Below, piece by piece: positions 21,881 to 32,459 of a stretch of 64,000 nt of DNA. Within the stretch, counting starts at the first letter, position 1, and the number at the start of each line of letters is the position of its first letter. The position numbers and the translations under genes were made by a program. Under the pieces are notes generated by a model, which did no database searches, was not told where the DNA came from, and worked only from the letters and a program-made list of their open reading frames with translations. The DNA is from Pollenia angustigena (Eukaryota > Arthropoda > Insecta > Diptera > Polleniidae), in assembly GCA_930367215.1 (NCBI GenBank), contig OV884057.1:246104830-246168829 (forward strand). Direction: 5' to 3'.

Positions 21881-21958
21881 GGGTATCACAAAGGGACCGC
21901 TATAAGGACCCAAGTGAGTCGTCTTCGTGACGGCTACCCATTTAACCTAACCTAACCT
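21292..21958 (+). mobile_element. RNase H-bearing LINE 3' fragment, nested (R1/LOA/I group)
   Basis: A GC-rich 667-bp segment sits inside the AT-rich LINE and is bounded by 13-bp direct repeats AAATGTCATTGTA at 21279-21291 and 21959-21971. It opens in frame in a ribonuclease H domain (WVPGYSGLLGNHTADSLAKQ) and ends with a short UTR and tandem CCTAA units. Severe 5' truncation plus a long target duplication are the signature of LINE retrotransposition. Its base composition differs sharply from the host LINE, so it comes from a different family, and it arrived later than that LINE. Confidence 0.88.
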
Positions 21959-21960
21959 AA

Positions 21961-22980
21961 ATGTCATTGTATATGTATGACAATTTACTTAGTGATTTTC
22001 AAAATGGGTTTAGAAAAGGATGCGGAACGAAAGAAGCAGTCATTAATGTTATTAACTGCATCTATAAGGGATTAGATGAAGGGCAGGGTGGTGTGGCTGG
22101 AATTTTTAACGATTTTAGTAAAGCATTTGATCTTATAGATCATGATATTTTGCTACAAAAATTAAAGTTTTATGGTGTTATGGAAAGAGATCGTTTGTTA
22201 TTAAAAAGCTATCTTACAAATCGTCAACAGTTCGTTCAAATAGGTGTTAACAAAAGTAGCACACGATGTGTTTAAAATGGAGTGCCACAGGGTAGTGTAC
22301 TTGGTCTATTACTATTCAGCATTTTTATTAATGATTTGCATAATCTTGGTCTTAGTGGTAAAATATTTATGTATACAAATGATGTTTGCTTATTTTACCC
22401 TTATAAACATGAAACTGTTGTCAAAGCTTACATGGAACGTGATGCAGCCTTAATATGTGAGTTTGCTAGAATTAATAAACTTATCTTGAATGCTAATAAA
22501 ACTCAGCTGATAAAATTTAAGCCAACTTGTAATAATATACATTTTTCGATAATTGTTGATGGAAGAGAAATCATAAAAGTTAAGTCTGTTAAGTACTTAG
22601 GCATTAATATTCAAAACAATGTTGTTTGGGACAAACACATACAATCGCTTAGAATGAAAGCCGCGCAAGCCGTTGGCATTTTATACAAATTCAGAAACAA
22701 ATTTCATGAAGATTCGAAACGTATTATATATAATGCTTTAATCCACAGTCATTTTAATTATTTGGCCATTTTGTATGGATATAAAAAAAGTTATCAATTA
22801 AAATCGATACAACGCATGCAGAATAGAGCTTTAAAAATCGTCTATAATTTGCCAATGTTATATTCTACTTCATCACTGTTTAAAGACATATGCCAAACTT
22901 TATTGCCAATATATGGTATTTACAAAATGCAACTTTTGTTATACGTATTTAAGTGCTTGAATAACATCCCTGCGGGAAAT
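21961..22980 (+). pseudogene. Reverse transcriptase palm/thumb region (LINE)
   Basis: Resumes the LINE reading frame after the nested insert: NGFRKGCGTKEAVINV, then the first palm aspartate region FSKAFDLIDHDIL, an in-frame TAA at 22273-22275, NGVPQGSVLG, and the active-site motif written YTND (22372-22383) where active enzymes have YxDD. The first catalytic aspartate is thus N. It continues through VKSVKYLGINI, SHFNYLAILYG and RALKIVYNLP, the thumb and C-terminal region. A stop, a changed catalytic residue and two insertions make it dead. Confidence 0.85.
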
Positions 22981-22984
22981 TTGT

Positions 22985-23452
22985 GTCAATTGGTCCCACA
23001 GACTGGTCCTGTGAGTTGTGAAAAAAGAACAGGTACAAAAAGAAAGAACTCATGACCAGTGAAAGGAGAACCAATCATGTAACTGGTTTATGGAGAACAA
23101 AAAGGTAGAAAAAGTAATGAATTACAGAACAGTCTTCACCGGCGGTGTGACAAATTTTTTTGGGACTTTCTAAAATTTGGCTCTTGAATTTAATTCTAGG
23201 ACTTGTTTTATTGAAATAATACTTCATCGTATTGAAATAATACTTCATTTTAGTAACTGTCACTAAACACGTCCAATGAGAATAGATTTGTGACTGGTCA
23301 AATGGTGTCAATTGACCCCCACCAATGACAGCCCCATGTAAAAGTGATAGGTCTTATTCATAGAAAGTGTTAAAACTAGAACCGGTCTCTATCACCAAGG
23401 ACCTATCACAGGACTACTTTGGTGTCAGTTCGCTTCCCTCCAGGGATTGGGC
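22985..23452. mobile_element. Unassigned insertion in the LINE C-terminal region
   Basis: The LINE protein reads up to NNIPAGN at about 22980 and resumes at GHHTIKFLPNQNVINTR at about 23450. The 470 bp between has no LINE-like coding. Its ends carry imperfect inverted similarity centred on GTCCTGTGA (23006-23014) and TCACAGGAC (23406-23414). CCCTGCGGGAAATTTG before and CCCTCCAGGGATTGGG after may be a diverged target duplication. The superfamily is unknown. Confidence 0.5.
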
Positions 23453-23454
23453 AT

Positions 23455-23655
23455 CACACCATTAAATTTTTACCAAATCAAAATGTAATTAATACTAGAA
23501 ATAATCAAAATTTAAGAATAGCCCGATGCAGATTGGAAACAACTAAGCACCGTGTTGAGTTCATGGGTAGCCGTGAGTTTAATTACTTGCCACAAGAGTT
23601 AAAAAACGCAAATAGAATTTCAACATTTAAAAAATTAAAAATTACTAAAAATTAA
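23455..23655 (+). pseudogene. LINE ORF2 C-terminal tail
   Basis: The frame carries the family's terminal motif: NTRNNQNLRIARCRLETT, then FMGSREFNYLPQEL and a lysine-rich end before the stop at 23653-23655. Many CR1/jockey-group proteins end this way (an RN-x-NL region and a lone LP-x-E/S region). It lies 180 bp upstream of the poly(A) run, as expected for the end of ORF2. Confidence 0.75.
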
Positions 23656-24346
23656 CGTAAAATATATTTATTTCTTATTAAATACTTATATAATTTTTTT
23701 TTCTTTTTTTTGATTTATGAACATATGTATGTATGTATATTGAAATTAATTTTAAATTAACTTTGCCAACTAGGCGCTGAGGCCACCTATTGTAATGAAT
23801 TAAGTTGAAAATATACTTAATAAATTAAAAAAAAAAAAAAAAAATCAAACAGAAAAATTAAATACAAATTTTTCATTTTAACAAAATGTTTTGTTGCTTA
23901 TTATTCCTTAAAAAAAATATATGGCAATTTTAACAGAAAGAGATGCATTAAAAATGTTGATCTTTAACATAAACGGACTTAGAAGGGTACAGAAGAAGGT
24001 TTTAACACGTGCTCTAAACTGATTCTTGACACAATCATCAAATATAATTTGAAAACTAGAATAAATTAAACCGCGTTAAAATTGCGGAAAGAAGTTTCTA
24101 ATAATAGCTTCACTTACCCCTTAGATGGACTTTCCAATAATAGTGCTAGCATTAATTTTTTACGATATTAAAATTAATTTTGTATTGAAAATTATTGACA
24201 GAAAATAATTTTATTTTTTCAACTAAAGCAAATTGTTAATATGACAATTTACAAACAATTTAATTAAGAAAATTGTTGAAAATGTTAGAAAAGTTCCAAA
24301 AAATGTTATTAATTGCATAATAAATCTTGTTATTTTTTTCTGTATA

Positions 24347-25689
24347 GTTTCCAAAGGCTTTAAATCACATTAGAAAATGTCTTGAAAATTGGCCCATGGG
24401 AAGTTATTTAAATATTCCTAAAACCGTAGCAGATATATGTAGGTGTTGTGGTAAAATTTAGCTTTATATGGCCAGAAATAATACCATGCAGCTTTGTATT
24501 AATTGCTCCATAATTTTGTTCAAATTAAGTTTTGTATGACACGAAATAATCGCATAAAGCTTTCTGATTGAGGGTCAATAATTTAACATATGAGTCGTTT
24601 ATTTTGAAAGTGGTTTAAGTCCATTTTTTAAAAAACAGTAGTTAATGATAACAACAATTGCAATCCTAAATAATCTTTTTATTTATAAACAATTTAAGTC
24701 TAGTATCATTAAATTCGGTATGATTGTGGGCACTTGAATATTAGTTTACTAACGAAATCCAAAAAAAAAAAAATTTTGAAACCGGTTTAAGTCCACAAAT
24801 TTTTATTAACTAAAATGAAACGTAAAGATTTTTTTATACAAAACCTCTGGAAGAAGCAAAATGTTTTTTTCGGAATAACTCCGAAATTTGAGTGCGTTTC
24901 CGAACTTTTTAAAATTGACTTATGATCTACTCAGTAAGGTCTATAACCTACACTAGGTCGCTTTTCAAGTATAAAAAAGTGATAATTTGTAGCACCGTGT
25001 TATTAATAGATCCCATATATGGTCTATCCAAAAGGTCTGCACAAGAAGCCAGATGTTTACTTGGTTTATTTCTCAACGATGTCAAAAGTTGCTTACATCT
25101 TCCTTATACATGTGTATTTTTGGTAACGTTTTCGGTTTTTTGTCACACATCCATACATGCACACAAATCACAATTTTCGTTTTGTTTTCCCTATCTATGC
25201 CTGTTGTTTTATCTATTGTTGTAGAAGTAAGCAGACCTATTGGATGGGCCTTGGGCACAAAACTACAAGTCTAAAAACTGCTTTAAAATTAAATTTAAAA
25301 CTCTAGTACTTCTTACTACTATTAGAGTTTATTCGTTTGTGCTTTAATGGCCATTTTCTAATTAGACGATTATCTTTTGTCCCAACGAAAAACTGCACAT
25401 TAAAGAAATTTGATTTCTCAATGTCTCATTTGCTTCGATTTTATCGCAAAGCTAACCGGCACTCATCTGCCAATTATTTATTTTCCTTTTATTTGCCGTA
25501 CAGATAAATTCAATCAGCTGACTCCCAACTTTTACATGTATTTTGAGTGGCGTTGCCAGCTGAAAACTTTGTATTTTGTCGGTATATTGAGAAACCCAAA
25601 ATCGTTAACGGACAGTTTATCGGTCCAATAAATTTATGTTGACATTAAGTAACAGACAGTTTGTCGATACATTGAGAAAATGGCCATAG
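24347..25689. other. AT-rich noncoding DNA
   Basis: No element ends or family-like coding found. Overlapping frames at 24922-25274 are rich in C, F and L and look fortuitous. Confidence 0.4.
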
Positions 25690-26880
25690 AGTGTTTATAA
25701 TTCTTATTCGCTTTAGGGTTTTATTTGTTTAATATTTTTGGCTTTTCTAAAATCTTTGGAAAAGGCTTCCTGATGAGCTTGCCTTAGCAACCAGTGAAAT
25801 GCGCATAAGCTACACAGAAAAAATTATTTTTCAAATTCAAACAAAAATTTTGTAGAATCAAACAATTTTTTGTCTGAAATCGGTCCTATAGACAAATTCG
25901 CATATTCAAACAATTTATTTGCATATTGTTTGTTGAAAAAAAAAACACTGATTTTTTCAAACAAACAATTTAACTGAATCAAACAAAAAGTTTACTGAAA
26001 TTCATATACAAAATTTCAAAATAAAAAAAAAAGTTTTTGCACAAGCAATGACGCGCACACAAGTAAGCACTGTATGAGAAGATGAAGGCAGAGCCGCCGG
26101 ATGGCTTTGAGACTTTTTTTTTTTGTTGGAATAATTTTTGAACGAAGTCTTATTTTATTTATACATGCAACACAATGATTTTCTTCATCACTCACTGTTT
26201 CTTTATCCTATCCTTTGCTAAAGAAGAAATGTAACCAAAAACGGCAGCAGACCGACTCGATATGTTTTTCGTCATCATTCTATTTTTGTATTTGATGTAC
26301 TATTTAACCAAACAGTTTTAAAAAATTGAATACGGGATTTTGTTTCTTATAATGTTGTTTAAAAAGAGTGAAACTTTTTTTTTTTACCTGCTATTATTTT
26401 TCTTACAGTTTTTTAAAGCGTCCAAAAATAGACTGTGTGTGTTTTTTGTTGTTGTTCTTATATTTCACATAAAGAAGTGTTGCTTACGATCAAACAAAAA
26501 AATGCAAAAAAACGACAACATTAAAAAGCGTTAAATATTTTATACAAAATTATGAAAACTTGACACCAATAACGCGTTTATTATATTTTTGAAGAGTTGT
26601 CCACATTTTTGTTGGTTAAATAAAAAACAAACAAAAATATTGATTGAATCAGTAAAAAAATTTATAGAAATTAAAAAAATTTTCAAACAAGCGTTTGTTT
26701 AAAAATAATTCGGCAATAATTTTTTCTGTGTAGCTTTACCTCAACAATGAATTTCAGTGTATTTATCAAATATGAAAAATTGGGAATTGAGCACGTCATA
26801 CGGAAATCGTATAAATAATAAACAGTTTTAAATAGTTTTTCGTGTAGCAACCCTGTAGGAAGTCAAACACATTTATAACT
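25690..26880 (+). repeat. Dispersed repeat D (copy 4) split by a MITE
   Basis: Positions 25690-25812 carry TTTCTAAAATCTTTGGAAAA and AGCAACCAGTGAAATGCGCA. The match then jumps to 26731, which continues CCTCAACAATGAATTTCAG and AAATTGGGAATTGAGCACG. Removing the intervening 918-bp element joins the two halves in the order seen in intact copies. Confidence 0.75.
25813..26730. mobile_element. CACAGAAAAAATTATT MITE, copy 1
   Basis: The left terminus CACAGAAAAAATTATT is complemented at the right. Internally there are many CAAACAA/TTTGTTTG-containing phrases and one relatively GC-rich segment (26040-26110). It sits inside a D repeat with AGCT on both outer sides; since AGCT is palindromic, the target duplication could be 4 bp or less. 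The copy at 47278-48042 has the same ends and content in the opposite orientation. No transposase. Confidence 0.8.
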
Positions 26881-28069
26881 AACTTCAAACTGGTTTTTTT
26901 ATAACCACAACTAGTTGATTAAGTGACTTTTTTCCTTGTCGACGACTCATTACTTCAACATGGGCATGTCATAGGCAGTAGTCAATTGGCCATCTTTGCA
27001 TGACTTTTCAACTGACTACTAACTACTTATTTTTCAACCTATTTGTAATTAATTAAAAGTATTGTCAGTTAATAATAAATTATTTAAATTTTAAATTATT
27101 TTTGTCAAAAAAATATATGTACATATGAACATGCATACATATGTATGTACATACATATGTATAAATTTATATATTTTGATATAGAAATAATTATTTATGA
27201 AAATTTTGCATTAAACTGCCGCAAATGATGATGTATAAAAGTCCTTAAATAAATACGCCACATATGTAATTGCTAGTACATATGTACATAAACAGATTTG
27301 TATTGATTTAATTTTTAATTATTTTAAAATGTTTGTATTTATTTTTTTCATTTGACTTCATGGCATGCTTGTTTTACTTATTTTGCTTTTATTTGTGTTT
27401 TACGTGCGCCTTTTTGGTTGATACCTGCATGAGATTTAAACCAATTTGTAGTCATTTAAAAAAAAGTTAATTTATAGTTAGTGTTTTTTGCAACTGACTA
27501 TTTTATTTACTACAGGGAATAAAGAAGTTGAAAAACAAAATCGTTATTGGTGCTAATATAAAATAAAAACAAATGTTGCTGTTTGATACAACTTTAAATT
27601 TAAAAAAAAAAATGTTTCCCGCGTTCGTAAGTAACCGCATTTTTTAAAGATTGTAATGAGAACAATTTTTATTTAATTTTTGCTTTTTTTTAATTTGTTT
27701 ATGGTTATTTACTTTTCCATTATATGCTTCTTCCATCGCTTGGATTTTGGACTGGAGCAACCAAATGTCTTTCCTAGGGTAATTTGGTGGGCTGAATTCG
27801 AATCTGTAATTGGTTTTTCTCTATCACGTTTCATCGTTTCTTACATAAAAGATCAATAGTTTATTTCAAAAATCAATGAATTTTCAAAAGTGGATGACGT
27901 TATTTGAACGTTGTTTGTTATTTCATGGTTCAGTTTCACGTATAAGCACTCAACAATAGTCTCCCAGCATGCTTTTGTATCAAAATCTTTAATAAATTCT
28001 TTCAATTTTCAATAAATCTTGGATGAGCACCCCTCCCCTTGTTCTGTACCTATTTTTTTTTTTTTTTTT
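26881..28069. other. AT-rich noncoding DNA with TACATATG microsatellite
   Basis: A dense TACATATG/ATGTATGTA palindromic microsatellite occupies 27115-27165. Nothing else is recognised. Confidence 0.45.
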
Positions 28070-28275
28070 TGAAAAAAATCTTAATGCGAATGAAGAATAT
28101 GCAAAACATTGTCGGTGTCCACGGTTTGTCCAAGTTTCTGACTGTAAAACCAAAATAATGTAAATATGCATATTTTAATGATATTGATATTGCATATCTT
28201 TTTTTCCCAATTGGTTTCACCACACACGAAGCAAAAATAGCTTGAATCAGTAAACACACGATCTCCCTGACGTGC
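28070..28275 (-). pseudogene. Fragment of an arthropod C-x2-C protein family of unknown role
   Basis: On the minus strand one frame reads SSYFCFVCGETNWEKK. An overlapping frame continues YAISISLKYAYLHYFGFTV, then DKPWTP and TMFCI. The order C-x2-C, an I-x-KAY-x2-YFG-like helix, DK-x-W-P and a further cysteine matches a widespread but poorly characterised family, often multi-copy in arthropod genomes. This is my recollection, not a search result. A frameshift and missing second zinc site (D-x-C-x2-C) show it is a fossil. Confidence 0.38.
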
Positions 28276-29424
28276 CTAAACGCTACTATTATGAAGATTT
28301 AGAATGAATGTAGGCTTCCGTCAAATAAATAATTGTGAAATTTTAGTGTCAACGCACCCAGAATAGTTAAAAAACATTATTCGTTTCTGCCGAATCTTGT
28401 TAATATATTCCTGCATTTCTTGTTATTTTTTTTTTTGCTGCTTCCGTTAGTTTTCCCATAATAATAAAAATGAAGGGTATAACAACTATTCTACTCTAAA
28501 CTTTTATTTTTTGCTTTGACTACAACCATTGCTACAAATCTGTGATAGCACCAGTAGTGATAGTAGAACTTTGGCTCCAAGTTCTTTACAATTTGTAACA
28601 AGACTTTATAGTAAATTTTTTGTTTCCAGCGGTTATTTTTAGCCTGGTTTTTAACACCGTTTAAAAGTAGCGATTTTTGCTTTTTAGCTTTTTTTTCTAA
28701 ACAGATGTTTAGGTTTCATTCGTAATTATATCTTTAGTTTGCGATTTTACTTTGTTCTCGCTATGCTTTTGCTTTTGTCGAGCTCTTAGATTCTACTTTG
28801 GAACGAAAGATTTGTAGAGCAAGCTATGTAAATTAAATGACTAAATATAATTTTGCAGATTACTTTATCGTTAGAACTACCATTTTTCAAGTTTCTTGAA
28901 ATTTTTCAATTTGTTTTTCTGTAAATCGTTAATTTTTTTCCTTTTAGATATTTTAAAGAATTTTTTTTTTTAATTTTTTTTGCTCATTTTAGACTATTTT
29001 TTCTTAAAGATAAGACAATTTTAATTTTCCTTTAATATACTTTTATATAAGTTTTTTTTACCTTTAAGACAAAATATACGATTAATTTTTAAGAATATGA
29101 AATTAACGTTTAATTTTGATTAAATTTTCAATCAATAAGTGAATATTAAATTAATATAAAGTAAAAATTCAAAAAAAAAAAAAAATATTCGCTTTATTTT
29201 GTAACAAAAATTTTTAAATGATTTTAAATGTATGTAACTTTTTAGACAAAACTTATGCAAGTGCAGCAGTGTTAATCAAGGCGTTTTAACCTTTCCAGAT
29301 CTTTTTCAGGATTTAAATTCTTCAGATATCTTAAAAGGTGGTTTTGGTGAAACTCCCTAATGTTTGTATCAACGATATACAATTTTTTAATAAGGGATTA
29401 CGAACAGCAGCTACGAAAATAAAC
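28276..29424. other. T-rich noncoding DNA
   Basis: Long T-runs alternate with AT-rich sequence. No coding or structural feature is supported. Confidence 0.4.
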
Positions 29425-30835
29425 AAATTAATAGAGAAAAACAAGTTAGAGTGCTATATTCGGTTGTGCCGAATCTTTGATACCCTCCACCGACACTTCG
29501 AATGTTTTAGGAGCAATTTCTGTATGATGTCTATTTATTATTATAATCTTTGTAAAAACAGACATCTGCATTAAAATTTGTTGCGGTTAAGACCTTTATA
29601 AAATTATTGACCGACAATCAGAATCAATTTTAAAAAGCTTGAGTAGAATATCAGTTTAAGCTGAACTTAAATGATTTTCAGACGAACAAATTATATAAAA
29701 GCCATGGTAAGCTATGAAACAATCATCCCAAATTCTGCAGCGGTGCAATTAGTCTAAGCGTTTGCAGTGAATTTCAGAAGGCTGCTAAAATGGAATCTAA
29801 GGTAAATTATGGACCGTATATCACAAAATTGCATAACAATTTTCTGGCCATATGAAGCTAAAATGGAAGAAAGTTTACCGCGTATTTAATTATTTTACCA
29901 GAGTGGGCTTTAAATGAGGCCTATGGTAAGTTATGCACCGATCTTCACCAAATTTCACAGTGTCATTTCTAGTTCTATAAAACTGTGATTTACCAAATTT
30001 TGTTATGATAACATTTTTTTACGTTTTTAGGCGTACTAAGCTGTTTTAAGGTTTATATGGGGCCTAGGGTAAAGTATGAACTGATCTTCACGAAATTTCA
30101 CGGTCTTATTTCCAGTCCTATAAAACTTTTATGTTCCAAATTTTGTTATGATAGTATTATTTTTTACGGATTTAGGGGTATTAAACTGTTTTCCGGAAGT
30201 AGGGTTTATATGTGGCCTAGGGTAAATTATGGACCGATCTTCACGAAATTTCACAGTCTTTTTCCTTGTTCTATAAAACTTTGATGTACCACTTTTTGTT
30301 ATAATAGCATTATTTTTTAGGGTTTCATGCGTACTAAACTGTTTTCCGGAAGTAAGGTTTATATGGGGCCTAGGGTAAATTATGGACCGATCTTCACGAA
30401 ATTTTACAGCGTAATTTTTAGTTGAATAAGACGAATTCTTGCAAAATTTTATGACAGTCTGTGCATTATATCACCATTTATGTTAGTTTTTGTAACAAAA
30501 TTATCAATCTTTTTTTTAGGTGGTGGTTCCACATTTTGATTCATAGTTCTGATCCTACGAAACGGATTTTGCTGAATTTTAATCCCAAACTGCTAAGGAT
30601 AACTATAAGCAATTTGACATCCAGTTTGTTAAGTTCTTTTGAGTTTTTTGAAAGTAAGCGTGTTTTCAACAGACGGACAGACAGACGGACATGGCTAGAT
30701 CGACTTAGAATTACTCAAGGACCCAGCATATATATACTTTTTGGGGTCTGAGATGAATAATAAAAAAGTTTCACACGGAATGACAAACTTAATATACCCT
30801 CTTCACAACTAATTGTGGTGGAGGGTATACAAATA
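29425..30835 (+). repeat. Large calyptrate dispersed repeat with internal tandem units
   Basis: Begins with a hairpin motif (ATTCGGTTGTGCCGAAT, 29458-29474) followed by GATACCCTCCACC, and ends with ATACCCTCTTCAC...GTGGTGGAGGGTAT, again a hairpin. Between them are four units of about 150 bp marked by TGGGGCCTAGGGTAAA and GGACCGATCTTCACGAAATT (about 29905, 30055, 30205, 30361). A block GACGGACAGACGGACATGG near the end is widespread in fly noncoding repeats. No protein is encoded; the frames at 30057-30284 are the repeat units translated. Confidence 0.68.
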
Positions 30836-31687
30836 ACAAACTTAGCGACACATTCACCCCTTTTTCCTTAAATTCTTTCATATAAGAACACACACATTTA
30901 TATAATTTTCCACACGGTTATGTAATCACTATAATATTAACATACTCATTTTTACATAATAATTCATCAAATTATATTTATATTCATAATCGAAATTATT
31001 ATATGTGGTAATTAATTTTAAGAACTTTTACACACAAACATACAATTAAGATTTTACAAACAAAGGACGAACATTTTCCATGGCAAATAATTGCTAAATA
31101 AATTCTTTTGTTTAACTTTCAGAAACATATTAAGAAAATATTTATTACCTCTTGATTTTAGATGAAGGAGATCGTTAAGATTTTGATGGAGGTGAAGACT
31201 TTTGAACTATTCAACAGTTATAATACACGATTTTAGGAAGACTCAAAAGTTTTGAGTCAAAACATTACACTGTACAATACAGAAACAACATTAAGGGGTT
31301 CTCACAATGGATAATGGTAGAGGAAACCAAAAGTGAATATACGTGCGTCAGCGTTTTGAAAGATGACCTTGGAATTTTTTTAAGGGCTGTTTCTAATGTT
31401 TTGTTAGAATAAAGCCCAAATTTATCATTAGAAAGGAAAGTTATAGGTTTCACAAAATAATTTAATGTAAAAATTTCTACAAAGTTGCTGAACATCTTAT
31501 AGCGCAGATGTCAAGAACACATAGTTTCAAATAACTCATATCAATTACATTTTATTTAAAAAATATCTATTTCTGCAAAATGTAAGTTTTAGTAGAAAGT
31601 GACTTTGAATTTGTATATATTCACTCCACGCCAATTACCGTCTTTCCATCTCTGTCGAAGATTGAATCACAACTCCGTAGTGATGAG
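30836..31687. other. AT-rich noncoding DNA
   Basis: No coding sequence or element termini recognised. Confidence 0.4.
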
Positions 31688-31693
31688 CAGCAG

Positions 31694-31935
31694 CCGTATT
31701 CCGTAATTCGCTAAAGCTAAATCTCTATCGCTAAAAATCTATAAAGTTGATTTAGCAATTTTTGGCTACAAATGTAATTCAGTAACGTGCATTGCTAAAT
31801 TTGGCATTGCAATACAAATTTTGTTTGCTGCAATTTTAGCTTTTAGTGTCATCGCTAAAAATTTTAAATTTTGTTTTCTCTAAGGAAGTTTAGCGATCGA
31901 GATTTAGCTTTAGCTAAGCGAATTACAGAATACGG
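31694..31935. mobile_element. MITE with CAG target duplication (PIF/Harbinger type)
   Basis: The termini CCGTATTCCGTAATTCGC and the complement of CCGTATTCTGTAATTCGC form a near-perfect inverted repeat, continuing inward to AGCTAAATCTC and TCGCTAAA. CAG flanks at 31691-31693 and 31936-31938; the duplication could be CAGCAG. A 3-bp CAG target is shared with the full Harbinger at 53879-57259. Length 242 bp, noncoding. Confidence 0.8.
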
Positions 31936-32218
31936 CAGCAGGGCTGTCAGATATGGCAATTTCTCGCCAAACGTGGCGATTTTGTTACGTGTTTGGCGGT
32001 GGGATTTTCCATTTGGCGACTGTCGACTTTTTTGGAGATTTTTTATATAACTGGCGTTTTACTTGGATAGTTTTACCATTTATATTATTTCAGCAATTTT
32101 TTAACAATTTGTAATTTTTTGTTATCAATACTAATTAAAAAAAAAAAATCTGGCAACTTTTTTTCACATGTTTCTTGTTTTAAGTGAATTTTTTATTCAG
32201 TCACTTTGTTTGTGTACT

Positions 32219-32383
32219 TATCATGTTAAACGCGACGCAACGCCAAAGAATTACATTGCACCGCAACGCCAAAGATTTACATTGCACCACAACGCCAAAG
32301 AATTACGTGTTGCTTTCTACAGAAATTCATGTACCGTTTTAAAATTGTAATTCTTTGGCGTTGCGTTGCATTTTACATGATAA
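32219..32383. repeat. Hairpin element with triplicated CGCAACGCCAAAGAATTAC unit
   Basis: The left arm has CATGTTAAACGCGACGCAAC followed by CCAAAGAATTACATTGCACC repeated three times. The right arm is one inverted unit ending ACGCAACGCAACGCC-complement and TTACATGATAA. The arms match over roughly 33 bp. It may be a very small MITE or a hairpin-forming repeat; no gene is present. Confidence 0.6.
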
Positions 32384-32459
32384 TGGCCTTAATTAAAGTT
32401 TTTTTTTAACAAAATATAGGTTCTCCATTTTTTGTTATTTCAAAAAAAAAAAAATAAAT

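Larger units (their letters stand above)
20600..23845 (+). mobile_element. CR1/jockey-group non-LTR retrotransposon, 5'-truncated
   Basis: The element holds reverse-transcriptase fragments (20715-21161, 21163-21290, 21961-23055) and a conserved C-terminal tail (23455-23655). A roughly 190-bp 3' UTR with AATAAATT then runs into an A-run at 23826-23844. The endonuclease half is missing, as usual for 5'-truncated LINE copies. Two insertions split it: an RNase H LINE at 21292-21958 and an unassigned segment near 22985-23452. The RT phrasing (KAFDLIDHDILL, NGVPQGSVLG) fits the CR1/L2/jockey side of the non-LTR tree; the clade is not certain. Confidence 0.8.
20394..24346. repeat. Right arm of the long inverted repeat, split by a LINE
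   Basis: Starts ACAGAAAAAAATTACGAC and ends TATTTTTTTCTGTA. The arm sequence stops near 20598 and resumes near 23870 after the LINE's poly(A). The missing continuity is exactly what the left arm predicts, aside from a further insert at about 23963-24145. The short repeat AAATYAAA beside both LINE ends may be its target duplication. Confidence 0.62.

Noticed and set aside
21530..21913. Minus-strand frame of 127 codons
   Set aside because: Antisense of the nested RNase H LINE frame.
24922..25274. Overlapping hydrophobic frames suggesting a membrane protein
   Set aside because: Two frames overlap with F/L/C-rich content as AT-rich DNA produces; no supporting motif.
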